NCBI RefSeq assembly: GCF_023273875.1
Contig: NZ_CP096882.1
Span: 4,960,001-5,024,000, forward strand
Direction: 5' to 3'
Source of the DNA: Pseudarthrobacter sp. SSS035
GTDB taxonomy: Bacteria; Actinomycetota; Actinomycetes; Actinomycetales; Micrococcaceae
Length of the DNA: 64,000 nucleotides
In this document: piece by piece, positions 24,579 to 33,089 of the stretch
Layout: each line of letters starts with the position of its first letter
How positions within the stretch are numbered: the stretch's first letter is position 1
Program-made: the position numbers and the translations under genes
The notes under the pieces: model-generated
Seen by the model: only the letters and a program-made list of their open reading frames with translations
What the model was told of the DNA's origin: nothing
The model's database searches: none

Positions 24579-26983
24579 CCGATGATCTCGCACGCATCGA
24601 GGATCCCCAGCTCCTCACCGGCCAGGGCCGCTTCCTTGATGACCTCGACCCCCTGCCCGGAACGTTGGTGGCCGCTGTAGTTCGCAGCCCGCACCCGCAC
24701 GCCCGGATCCGTGGTGTCAACTTCGAGCGCGCTCGGCGCCACCCCGGCGTCGCTGCCGTGATCGGCCCGGAGGAGGTTCTCCAAACCCTGAAACCTTTCC
24801 CGCTCTCGGTGAAGACCCCGATGCCCTACTACCCAACAGGGACCGATAAGACCCGCTACGTCGGCGAACCGGTCGCCGTGGTGGTCGCCACCGACAGGTA
24901 CACCGCCGAAGACGCCGCCGAGCTCGTCGAGATTGACTACGAACCGCTGGAAGCCGTCGTGCGCACGTACGAGGCCATGGAGGCGAACGCGCCGCGCCTG
25001 CACGATTCTGCCGACAGCAACGTGGCCACCGACCGCACGTTCACCTTCGGGGAGGTGGACGAAAGTTTCGCCAAGGCCCAGCACACCGTCTCCAAGCGTT
25101 ACTCCTTCCCCCGCTACTCCTCCACGCCCATGGAGTGCTCCAGCGTGATCGCAGAGTGGCGGGAAACCGCAGACGGGCCGGAGGTCACAACATGGGCCAA
25201 CTTCCACGGACCCTTCTCAATGGTCCAGGTCGTCGCGGGTGCACTCAACATCCCGACGTCCCGGTTGCGGCTGATCGTCCCTGCCGACATCGGCGGCAGC
25301 TTCGGCATCAAGGCAGCGATCTACCCCTACGTCGCACTGATGGCTCTTGCCAGCAAGCACGCCGGCAGGCCGGTGCGATGGACTGAAGACCGGCTTGAAC
25401 ACATGCTCTCGAGTTCCGCCGGATCGGACCGCGAAATGACGTTTGAGGCCGCGTTCGACGACCAAGGCGTTATTTCGGCCCTGCGCGTAGACCTGATCGA
25501 CAACGTCGGAGCCTACATGCGCCCTCCCGAACCCAGTACCCTGTACCGGTGCTTCGGCAGCATCACCGGCTCCTACCGGATCGAGCAAGTCCAGATCCGC
25601 GCCCGGGCAGTGGTCACGAACAAATGTCCCACCGGCCTCAACCGGGGATTCGGCGGACAACAGCTGTACTTCGGACTCGAGCGGCTGATAGATGACATCG
25701 GCCTCGAACTGGGCCTGGACCCCGTGGAGGTCCGCCGTGTCAACCTCATTGGGAAAGATGAGTTTCCGTACTCGACTCCAAGCGGGGGAATATATGACTC
25801 CGGCGATTATCAGACTGCCCTGCAGATGGTCCTCGACGCCGCCGACTATGAGGGGCTGCGGGAGGAACAGCGGGCAGCGCGTGAGCGGGGCGAGCTGTTC
25901 GGAATTGGCGTGGCTACCATTACCGATCCTTCGGCGACCAACATCGGATATGTCGGACTCGCCACCCCGATCCATAACCGGGGCCGGGGCAAATCCGGCT
26001 CGACTGAGCACGTCCGGGTCAGTGTCGATCCACAAGGCATCGTCACCGTGCTACTCGGAACTGTTCCGCAAGGCCAGGGGCACGCCACCGTCGCGCGGCA
26101 GATAGTAGCGGACCGGCTCGGTCTTCCTTTGACGCAGGTGCGCCCCAGGGTGGAGATGGATACGGCGACCACGCCGTGGACGATCAGCACCGGAAGCTAC
26201 TCATCACGGTTTGCTCCGTTGCTGACAAGCGCGCTGATTGAGGCCACGGACCGTCTGGGCGAGTCCATCCGGATCGCCGGAGGTGTGCTGCTCCAGGCCG
26301 ACCCTGCGGACCTCGAATTCGCCGACGGACAGGTCCATGTCATTGCCGACCCCGGTCGCAGTGTTTCCTTCCGACATGCAGCGGGTCTCATTCACTGGGA
26401 TCCGGGTTCCCTGCCTGAGGGTGCCTCCGCACGGATGTACGAGGAAGCTGCGTTCACTCCGCCGCAGTCCAAGGCGCCTTCACGCACCGATCAGATCAAC
26501 TCGAGCCTGTGCTATGGATTCGTCGCCGAGCTCGTAGCCTGCCGGATAGATCCTGAGACCCTGCAGATAAAAATCGAGACGCTGTCCACGGTGCACGACG
26601 CAGGGACAATCCTCAACGCCACCCTCCTCAACGGCCAGATCCACGGAGCCCTCGTCCAGGCACTCGGCGGGGCGCTCTACGAGGAGATGACCTATTCGGA
26701 CTCCGGTCAGCCGACAGCGACGACGTTCATGGATTACCTTTGCCCCACCAGCGCCGAATCGTCGTTTCCATTGATCAGCAACCACCTCGAGACACCGTCT
26801 CCGCTGACCACGTTGGGCGCCAAGGGATCCGGCGAGGGCAGCTCTATGAGTTTCCCTGTGGCAATTGCCAACGCAGTCGCCGACGCCCTGTCCCCGCTCG
26901 GGATCTCCATCGACTCGCTGCCTCTGCACCCGAACATTATCCACAGGCTCATCCAAGCGAATGCCACTAAGGAAGGAAACTGA
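24575..26983 (+). CDS. Molybdenum hydroxylase large subunit (xanthine oxidase family)
   Basis: This 802-residue Moco-binding subunit belongs to the CoxL/xanthine-oxidase family and would hydroxylate a ring carbon with water as oxygen donor. Seen are the N-terminal RIEDPQLLTGQGRFLDDL, the GGSFGIKAAIYPY motif, the active-site loop PTGLNRGFGGQQLYFGLER and the catalytic glutamate in LGAKGSGEGSSM. The AYRCSFR loop of true CO dehydrogenase is absent. The start overlaps the ligase stop (ATGA). With the CoA ligase and hydratase around it, a furoyl-CoA dehydrogenase (HmfA-like) is the best guess. The medium and small subunits are encoded downstream. Confidence 0.9.
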   Translation: MTDDLARIEDPQLLTGQGRFLDDLDPLPGTLVAAVVRSPHPHARIRGVNFERARRHPGVAAVIGPEEVLQTLKPFPLSVKTPMPYYPTGTDKTRYVGEPVAVVVATDRYTAEDAAELVEIDYEPLEAVVRTYEAMEANAPRLHDSADSNVATDRTFTFGEVDESFAKAQHTVSKRYSFPRYSSTPMECSSVIAEWRETADGPEVTTWANFHGPFSMVQVVAGALNIPTSRLRLIVPADIGGSFGIKAAIYPYVALMALASKHAGRPVRWTEDRLEHMLSSSAGSDREMTFEAAFDDQGVISALRVDLIDNVGAYMRPPEPSTLYRCFGSITGSYRIEQVQIRARAVVTNKCPTGLNRGFGGQQLYFGLERLIDDIGLELGLDPVEVRRVNLIGKDEFPYSTPSGGIYDSGDYQTALQMVLDAADYEGLREEQRAARERGELFGIGVATITDPSATNIGYVGLATPIHNRGRGKSGSTEHVRVSVDPQGIVTVLLGTVPQGQGHATVARQIVADRLGLPLTQVRPRVEMDTATTPWTISTGSYSSRFAPLLTSALIEATDRLGESIRIAGGVLLQADPADLEFADGQVHVIADPGRSVSFRHAAGLIHWDPGSLPEGASARMYEEAAFTPPQSKAPSRTDQINSSLCYGFVAELVACRIDPETLQIKIETLSTVHDAGTILNATLLNGQIHGALVQALGGALYEEMTYSDSGQPTATTFMDYLCPTSAESSFPLISNHLETPSPLTTLGAKGSGEGSSMSFPVAIANAVADALSPLGISIDSLPLHPNIIHRLIQANATKEGN

Positions 26984-26985
26984 CA

Positions 26986-27765
26986 ATGCCACTTACCGGA
27001 GGCGAAATCCGACTCGAACGCAGCCACGAAGGCCGCGTCGCAAACCTCACGCTCAACCATGGGCGCTTCAACATCATCACGTGGGAGACCCGGCAAGTGA
27101 TGGCCGACCGGTTCGCTGAGATAGATGCCGATCGGGACATCAAACTCGTGGTGATACGTGCGGAAGGCGAACATTTCACCTCCGGGGGCGACATCGCGGG
27201 CTTCATGGAGGTCGACCCGATTGACCTTACTGATCTTGGGCAAAACGTCACCGCCCCTTCCCGAAGCCCCAAGCCGGTTATCGCAGCCATCGACGGCTAC
27301 TGCTTCGGGGTCGGCCTCGAGCTGGTCCTGTCCGTCGACATCCGGATCGCTACTACCGCTGCCAGGTTCGCCCTGCCGGAGATGAAGCTAGGCATGATTC
27401 CCGGGAGCGGAGGCACGCAGCGGCTTGCAAGGCTGATTGGCCTGTCCCGCGCTAAGTTCCACATTCTCACCGGGGAGCGCATTACGGGCCAGCAAGCCCT
27501 CGACTGGGGCCTTGTCAACATCCTGGCTCCCGACGCAGAAGCACTCGAAAAGGAAACCCAGGCGCTTGTCGACAAGATGCTCGGATACTCTCCTATCGCC
27601 ATGCGCACGGCGAAGGAGGTCCTGGACAAGGGGATTGACGGTCCTCTTTACACCGGCATCGAGCTTGAACGCAAGGCGTATTCGATGCTTCGGGCCAGTC
27701 ACGATTTCGCCGAAGGGGTGGCTGCTTTCGGCGAGAAACGCACCCCCGAATTCCAAGGACGCTGA
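26986..27765 (+). CDS. Enoyl-CoA hydratase/isomerase family protein, HmfE-like candidate
   Basis: This 259-residue crotonase-fold protein starts at 26986 behind AAGGAAA, directly after the large subunit gene. The oxyanion-hole segments GEHFTSGGDIAGFME and AIDGYCFGVGLELVLSVDIR are clear. So is MKLGMIPGSGGTQRLARLIG, which contains the usual catalytic region. Insertion of this gene between the large and medium hydroxylase subunits implies that it acts on the hydroxylated CoA thioester. In the furoate route an enoyl-CoA-hydratase-family protein (HmfE) leads from the hydroxyfuroyl-CoA lactone stage towards 2-oxoglutarate. Assignment to that step is by context. Confidence 0.88.
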   Translation: MPLTGGEIRLERSHEGRVANLTLNHGRFNIITWETRQVMADRFAEIDADRDIKLVVIRAEGEHFTSGGDIAGFMEVDPIDLTDLGQNVTAPSRSPKPVIAAIDGYCFGVGLELVLSVDIRIATTAARFALPEMKLGMIPGSGGTQRLARLIGLSRAKFHILTGERITGQQALDWGLVNILAPDAEALEKETQALVDKMLGYSPIAMRTAKEVLDKGIDGPLYTGIELERKAYSMLRASHDFAEGVAAFGEKRTPEFQGR

Positions 27766-27776
27766 GGTATCCAGTC

Positions 27777-28694
27777 GTGAAAGCAGCCCCCTTCGCATAT
27801 GTGCGCCCAGGCAGCGTTACTGAGGTACTCAGTGAACTCAGCCGGGACGGCGCCAAGGTCATCGCAGGCGGACAGTCGCTCGTCCCCGTCCTGGCTATGC
27901 GACTGGCGCAGCCGACAACATTGGTGGACATTAACGCCGTCGAAGAGCTTCATACGCTGAGAACGGAGCTTAGCGGCGTGCGGCTTGGGGCCGCGGTGCG
28001 GCAACGCACAGCACAGCGAGACCCGGCCATCGCAGAAGTGCCCCTGCTCGGAATGGCTCTGCCGTGGATCGGGCACCGGGAGATTCGCAGCCGTGGAACC
28101 ATCTGCGGCAGTCTCGCACATGCGGACCCTGCGGCGGAGCTGCCGGCCGTGGCCATTTGCCTGGAAGCAACCTTAACGATTGCAAGCCCCAAGGGCGAGC
28201 GGACCGTCGATGCGGTCGACTTCTTCACCGCGGCGATGACGACGACAGTGCAGCCGGAAGAGCTAATCACTTCGGTCTACTTCCCGCGTGCCACCGAAAC
28301 CCAAGGCTTCGGTTTCGCCGAAATTGCCCGAAGGCATGGTGACTTTGCGCTCGCCGGAGTAGCCATACGTGTCGATGCGAAAGACCGGATGAGGCCCTCT
28401 GCCCGTATCACGTGTTTTGGCATATCGGACATTCCACGGGTGCGGGACGTTTCAGAGCAACTATCGGATGCTCTGAGTAAGGACGGCCCGGACGCGCCGG
28501 AAGCACGCCTGCGCACGGCCCTGGCTGCTGCTGCGGAAGAACTGGCCGCCGATGTTGTCGACACCGGTGGCGATGACCATGGCAGCCAGGCGTACCGGCG
28601 TCAGCTGATCACAGCTCTCGCCAGCCGCGAACTCGCTCGAGCCTATGCCAAGGCAGTCCGCGCATCCAGCCACACTGATGAGGAGAAAGCATGA
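27777..28694 (+). CDS. Molybdenum hydroxylase FAD-binding (medium) subunit
   Basis: This 305-residue CoxM-type subunit binds FAD and carries electrons away from the molybdenum enzyme. The FAD motifs AGGQSLVPVLAMRLAQP and GTICGSLAHADPAAELPAV are both present, followed by the CO dehydrogenase flavoprotein C-terminal domain (GFAEIARRHGDFALAGVAI). The start is a GTG at 27777 with GAGG upstream, 12 bases after the hydratase stop. There is no extra loop with four cysteines, so it is not the [4Fe-4S]-carrying type of 4-hydroxybenzoyl-CoA reductase. The stop overlaps the next start by four bases. Confidence 0.92.
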   Translation: MKAAPFAYVRPGSVTEVLSELSRDGAKVIAGGQSLVPVLAMRLAQPTTLVDINAVEELHTLRTELSGVRLGAAVRQRTAQRDPAIAEVPLLGMALPWIGHREIRSRGTICGSLAHADPAAELPAVAICLEATLTIASPKGERTVDAVDFFTAAMTTTVQPEELITSVYFPRATETQGFGFAEIARRHGDFALAGVAIRVDAKDRMRPSARITCFGISDIPRVRDVSEQLSDALSKDGPDAPEARLRTALAAAAEELAADVVDTGGDDHGSQAYRRQLITALASRELARAYAKAVRASSHTDEEKA

Positions 28695-29926
28695 GTACCC
28701 CGCGCACTGTTTCCCATACCGGACATGACGACCTGGTGGCCGTCGAGTTCACCGTCAACGGGACGACCGTTTCGTTGAAGGTTCCTGCGCGCATGACCCT
28801 CTCGGATGCCCTGCGCGACAACCTCGGCCTCACCGGCACACATATCGGATGTGAACATGGCGTCTGCGGGATGTGCACCATTCTGATCGATGGCGATGCG
28901 AGCCGTGCATGCCTGCTCTTCGCCTGCCAGCTGGACGGAGCGCAGATCACCACAGTCGAGGGCCTCGGCAAACCCGACGACCTGCACCCACTACAAGAGT
29001 CCTTCGGCCGCCACCACGGCCTGCAGTGCGGATTCTGTACTCCGGGTTTTCTCATGAGTTCATACGACCTTCTCGACCACGAGCCCGACATTCGGCGGGA
29101 GGACCTCCCGGAGGAGCTTTCCGGGGTGATCTGCCGGTGCACCGGCTACCGCAACATCATCGATGCCGTCGACGACGTTGCAACAAACCACCGCGACGGC
29201 CTCCCGGGACCGAAAAATTGCGGACAACGAACCCTGACCGGCCGCTCTCCCGTCGGATCGACGGCTGCAGCGGATGAATCCACCGCAGCGTCCGACACTG
29301 TTCAGGACAGTGCACCCGAAAAAATCAGCATGCCCAGCGGTGAACCGACAATCGCCATTGACGTCACGACCCTTCTCGAATCCCCGCCGCAGGACGTCGC
29401 CCGGGTTTTCGCAAACATACAGTTGCTGGCCCGGTGCCTGCCGGGGGCGGAGCTCACGGAGGAGCTTGGCGGCAATTGGTACCGGGGCCGGGCCCGCGTT
29501 GCCTTAGGGCCCATCAAGCTTTCGTTCAACGGCTTTGCCCATCTTCTCGAACATAAATCGGACCGGATGCACGTGCTCGGCCAAGCCAAGGACACCGGCG
29601 GCGGCCGAGCCCAGGCGGAGATCCATCTTTTGGCGGTCCCTGAGGGGACAGGGACCCGCCTGCAGGCCGAAGCCCGGGTTTACCTCGTCGGTCGCATCGC
29701 CGGGTTCGGCCGGTCGCTGGCAGGAGATGTCAGCCGGCGAATGTTCGAAGACTTTGCCAAGGCCGTGGACCAGGCCGCGCGCGGAGAGGAACCTGAAGTC
29801 GGCTCCAAACCGCCCAGCGCGTTCGGAATCCTCGTCGGCGCCATGCGTGACCGGATCCGCAGCGTTCGGGATCTCCGTCGAAAGGCGCCCGGTCGTCAAG
29901 CCAACAACCCCCACGAAGAAAGGTGA
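28691..29926 (+). CDS. Fused [2Fe-2S] small subunit and CoxG-like (SRPBCC) domain
   Basis: Residues 20-175 form a CoxS-type small subunit with two [2Fe-2S] clusters: CEHGVCGMC, a further Cys in ACLLFACQL, then CGFCTPGFLMSS and CRCTGYRNIID. A low-complexity linker of about 45 residues follows. Residues from about 225 to 370 make a CoxG-like SRPBCC domain (LLARCLPGAELTEEL, YRGRARVALGPIKLSFNG). CoxG proteins normally are separate and tether CO-dehydrogenase-like enzymes to the membrane or to quinone. The fusion would fix one adaptor to each enzyme. The start overlaps the FAD subunit gene and the MFS gene begins five bases after the stop. Confidence 0.92.
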   Translation: MSTPRTVSHTGHDDLVAVEFTVNGTTVSLKVPARMTLSDALRDNLGLTGTHIGCEHGVCGMCTILIDGDASRACLLFACQLDGAQITTVEGLGKPDDLHPLQESFGRHHGLQCGFCTPGFLMSSYDLLDHEPDIRREDLPEELSGVICRCTGYRNIIDAVDDVATNHRDGLPGPKNCGQRTLTGRSPVGSTAAADESTAASDTVQDSAPEKISMPSGEPTIAIDVTTLLESPPQDVARVFANIQLLARCLPGAELTEELGGNWYRGRARVALGPIKLSFNGFAHLLEHKSDRMHVLGQAKDTGGGRAQAEIHLLAVPEGTGTRLQAEARVYLVGRIAGFGRSLAGDVSRRMFEDFAKAVDQAARGEEPEVGSKPPSAFGILVGAMRDRIRSVRDLRRKAPGRQANNPHEER

Positions 29927-29930
29927 TCTG

Positions 29931-31328
29931 ATGCCGCGCAGCACCCGTGGTTCCGGAACTCATTCGCCGTTGCCGGCAGCGTTCGCGTCGGTGATGGGCT
30001 GGTCCTTTGACCTGTTTGACCTGTTTTTGTTGCTGTATGTCGCAGGGCCGGTTGGCCGGCAGATTTTTCCGGCTCAGAGCGAGACGTTCAGCCTTGCCTT
30101 GGTTTTTGCTTCGTTTGCGGTCAGCATCATTATGCGTCCGGGCGGAGCGGCGGTCTTCGGTGAGCTGGCTGACCGTATTGGCCGGAAGAAGATCATGGTG
30201 ACCGTACTCGCCGGTGTGGGCCTTTCGACTGCGGCGATGGGCCTGGTCCCGACGTACGCGGCGATCGGGGCCGCGGCACCCATCATCTTCCTGATCCTAA
30301 GGGTTATCCAGGGACTTTTTGTCGGCGGCGTGACCGCCACGACGCACACGCTTGGCACAGAGAGCGTCCCGGAACGCTGGCGGGGCCTGATGAGCGGCCT
30401 GATCGGCGGTGGCGGGGCCGGGATCGGCGCGACCATGGCCAGTGTCACGTTCATTGTCGTCGGCCAGCTCTACCCGGGCGACGCGTTCGATGAATGGGGC
30501 TGGCGTGTGATGTTCTTCACCGGGCTGCTGGGCGCGCTCCTGAGCCTGTTCGTACTCAGCAAGGTCGAGGAGTCCCCGATGTGGCTCGAGGCCCAGGAAG
30601 CCGCCAAGTCTTCACCGGCAGCTGCCCCCGCCCAGAAAATGCGGTTCAAAGACCTGCTGACCGGCAAATACCGGACCATCACCCTGCTCAACATCGCTCT
30701 GGCGGCAGGGGCCGGCGCGCAGTACTACCTCACCTCGGGATTCCTGCCCACCCTGCTCGGACCGGTCGTCAAAGTGCCCACAGTTGAACGCGGCTGGATT
30801 CTGCTCGGCGCGAGCCTCGTGGTCATTGTTGCGGCCACCGGCGCTGGCGAGCTGAGCCAACGGATCGGCCGCCGCAAGACCATGCTGATCTTCGGCGGCA
30901 TCAACATCGTCGCGCTCCCGCTGCTCACGATCGCAATCGCCGGGTCGGACCCGTCCGCCACAGGGACGATTCTGGCGCTGAGCTGCCTGCTGGCGTGCTT
31001 CGCCAACGCGGCTTACGCACCATTGATGGTCTTCCTGAACGAACGCTATCCGACCGCAATCAGATCGCGGGGAACGGCCATCACCTGGAACACCGGCTTC
31101 ATGCTCGGCGGCCTGCTGCCGACGTTCGTCAATTTGCTGAGCCCGACCGTGGCCGACATTCCAATCAAGCTGGCGCTCTTCCTCGCGGCATCGACGCTCA
31201 TCTTCATCGCAGTGGTCCTCACAAGCCCGGAAACCCGTGGCCGTTTGGAAAGATCCCACGCGCACGATGACGGCCCGCCGCCACCGAAAAACGGCAAGGG
31301 CACGATCAAGAGGACCCCACATACCTAA
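29931..31328 (+). CDS. MFS transporter, metabolite:H+ symporter type (copy 2)
   Basis: This 465-residue MFS protein is nearly identical to copy 1 at 8673-10073, with the same GELADRIGRKKIMV loop and the second ELSQRIGRRKTMLI loop. Differences cluster in the cytoplasmic centre (ESPMWLEAQEAAKSSPAAA) and at both ends. The start at 29931 has AAGAAAGG upstream. As the last gene of the ligase/molybdenum-hydroxylase operon, it is the likely importer for that operon's acid, comparable to the HmfT transporters beside furoate genes. The near-identical DNA in direct orientation with copy 1 allows recombination that would delete the 21 kb between them. Confidence 0.94.
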   Translation: MPRSTRGSGTHSPLPAAFASVMGWSFDLFDLFLLLYVAGPVGRQIFPAQSETFSLALVFASFAVSIIMRPGGAAVFGELADRIGRKKIMVTVLAGVGLSTAAMGLVPTYAAIGAAAPIIFLILRVIQGLFVGGVTATTHTLGTESVPERWRGLMSGLIGGGGAGIGATMASVTFIVVGQLYPGDAFDEWGWRVMFFTGLLGALLSLFVLSKVEESPMWLEAQEAAKSSPAAAPAQKMRFKDLLTGKYRTITLLNIALAAGAGAQYYLTSGFLPTLLGPVVKVPTVERGWILLGASLVVIVAATGAGELSQRIGRRKTMLIFGGINIVALPLLTIAIAGSDPSATGTILALSCLLACFANAAYAPLMVFLNERYPTAIRSRGTAITWNTGFMLGGLLPTFVNLLSPTVADIPIKLALFLAASTLIFIAVVLTSPETRGRLERSHAHDDGPPPPKNGKGTIKRTPHT

Positions 31329-31714
31329 TGCTGTGAGCGCAACGCGACCGGCCCGTTTTCGAGAACGGACTCAGCAGGCGCTGCCCACATCCCACACCGA
31401 CTCGAATTCATCAGCGCTGCCCCAACACCGCTCCAAACATCGGTCGCATCAACAGCACGCCCAACAGCATTCGAGCTGATTCCGGGCCGCCTCCGCCGCC
31501 CGGACATGCTGGGCAATCCTGTGAGCCGTTGAACCAACTGCGCTACAGTGCTCGCAAAAGTCCACGCAGACCATGGCGAACATCGCTGGACCTGATCGGG
31601 CCATCGGCCTCCCTGAAACGGCCGAGCGGAACCATCGGAGAGCCACGGCGGTGAGGAACGGCCAACGTTGCCATGCGTGGCCCGGGCTGAGACCAAGTGA
31701 AAGGACGTTCTGCG
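31329..31714. other. Intergenic region with a small palindrome
   Basis: No gene is supported. CCGTTTTCGAGAACGG at 31353-31368 is a near-perfect palindrome (one G-T pair) just after the MFS stop. It may serve as a terminator stem or binding site. The rest shows no recognisable content apart from the ribosome site of the hydrolase gene. Confidence 0.4.
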
Positions 31715-32605
31715 ATGGAGCCTGTCTCTCTGACAATTTCCTGTGACGACGGCTATGTACTGGGAGGACATCTATGGGAGCCCGGTTCCTCGGAAGAAGG
31801 AGGACTTGGGGCAGTCGTTGTTGTTGCCGGCGCTACCGGAGTCAAAGCAACCTACTATCACCGCTATGCGGCTTTTCTTGCGGAGAACGGGTTCACGTCG
31901 ATCACCTTCGACTACCGGGGTATCGGTCAATCCAGGGAATCCAGTTTAGAGAATCTGCAGGCCAGCTGGTACGACTGGGCTCTGAAGGACCTTGATGCGG
32001 TTCTGGAATGGGCTCAGATCAACTGTGCTGAAAAGCATCTGCATGTCGTCGGCCACAGTTTTGGTGGGTTTAGCGTCGGATTAGCGCGCAATGGTCGACG
32101 GATTAATCGGCTGCTGACAGTGGGCGCTCAGCATGCCTACTGGCGGGACTACCGCCCCGGTCATCGGCTAGGGCTCTGGTGGCGCTGGCACATTCTGATG
32201 CCTGCTTTGGCGTTCGGGAACGGCTACTTTCCTGGCAAGCGACTCGGCTGGCTTGAGGATTTACCGAAGGGTGTGGCCATGGACTGGGCACGGAGCCCGA
32301 GGGACTTCACTACCGGGGGAGCGGGTCATGCCCGCGAGGTGATACGGGCGCATCAGGCTTCATTCACTGCCCCGACGCTTGCCGTGGCTGCCACAGATGA
32401 TCCGTTCGCAACAGAAACTGCTGTCCTCCGGGGCCTGAGCTACTACCCCAACAGCTCCGCCATCTTGGTGCAGCTGAAACCGCAGGACTTCGGGAGAGCA
32501 GAGATTGGGCACTTCTCGCTTTTCCACAGCAGCTTTCGCGACACGTTCTGGATGGGTACCATCCGGTGGCTTCGAGACGGCGTGAATCCGTGGGCCCTGA
32601 AATAA
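31715..32605 (+). CDS. Alpha/beta hydrolase
   Basis: This 296-residue protein has a single alpha/beta hydrolase domain. The nucleophile elbow is HVVGHSFGG with the catalytic serine, preceded by the strand/helix pattern FDYRGIGQSR. The acid region is AATDDPFATETAV and the late histidine probably IGHFSLFHS. It resembles the COG4757-type predicted esterases. The ATG at 31715 has AAGGACG upstream; an ATG-like alternative at 31697 adds six residues and lacks a site. It could act as a lactonase or esterase for the neighbouring pathway, but it may be unrelated. Confidence 0.85.
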   Translation: MEPVSLTISCDDGYVLGGHLWEPGSSEEGGLGAVVVVAGATGVKATYYHRYAAFLAENGFTSITFDYRGIGQSRESSLENLQASWYDWALKDLDAVLEWAQINCAEKHLHVVGHSFGGFSVGLARNGRRINRLLTVGAQHAYWRDYRPGHRLGLWWRWHILMPALAFGNGYFPGKRLGWLEDLPKGVAMDWARSPRDFTTGGAGHAREVIRAHQASFTAPTLAVAATDDPFATETAVLRGLSYYPNSSAILVQLKPQDFGRAEIGHFSLFHSSFRDTFWMGTIRWLRDGVNPWALK

Positions 32606-32801
32606 CACGCGCTGTTACTGCGCTGCCCGCACGTCCAGAAGCGCCGGTGCTCGCGTGCGCTTTTGGCTCCGAGTGGTTCTCGGTCTCGAAGTTGCCGCTG
32701 GACTCTTGTCGGGTTTCGGTTCCTCACCAGAGCCCAGGATGCCGACCCGGCCCGCCGCGTCCGCCGCCGAACCGGGGGACAGCGCTCGGAGGCGCGGAGC
32801 C

Positions 32802-33089
32802 TTATCCTCCGGCGAATGGCGGCAGAATGTCCACGGTTGCAGTCTCGGCCAGTAAGGTATTCCTGTCGCGGACGCTGACTTCGTCCACCAAGAAGCTGCT
32901 CCGGTCCAGCACCTGAGCCAGTGACGGCCTCGTGGGGTCATCGGGATGGAGTTCCAAAATCCGATCCAGCAGTGCGCCGAGGGACACACCGCCTGCAGCC
33001 CAGCTGTTGGAGTCGACGTCGCCGCACGCTATCGTTTCCTCCGCCACCTGCGCGGCATGCATCGCGGCCGCAAAGTATCTGACCAGCAT
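32802..33089 (-). CDS. moaD: Molybdopterin synthase sulfur carrier MoaD
   Basis: This 95-residue ubiquitin-like protein begins MLVRYFAAAMHAAQV and ends in PPFAGG, the double-glycine tail that carries the sulfur as a thiocarboxylate. The start follows the moaA stop with no gap. It would be the small subunit of molybdopterin synthase, with the MoaE encoded at 34449-34922 as partner. The gene is intact. Confidence 0.88.
   Translation of the reverse strand: MLVRYFAAAMHAAQVAEETIACGDVDSNSWAAGGVSLGALLDRILELHPDDPTRPSLAQVLDRSSFLVDEVSVRDRNTLLAETATVDILPPFAGG

Noticed and set aside
24575..26983. Aerobic CO dehydrogenase large subunit
   Set aside because: The active-site loop is PTGLNRGFGGQ rather than the AYRCSFR loop of true CO dehydrogenase, and the operon contains a CoA ligase and hydratase.
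31325..31771. Minus-strand 148-residue frame
   Set aside because: No motif or ribosome site, and it overlaps the start of the alpha/beta hydrolase.
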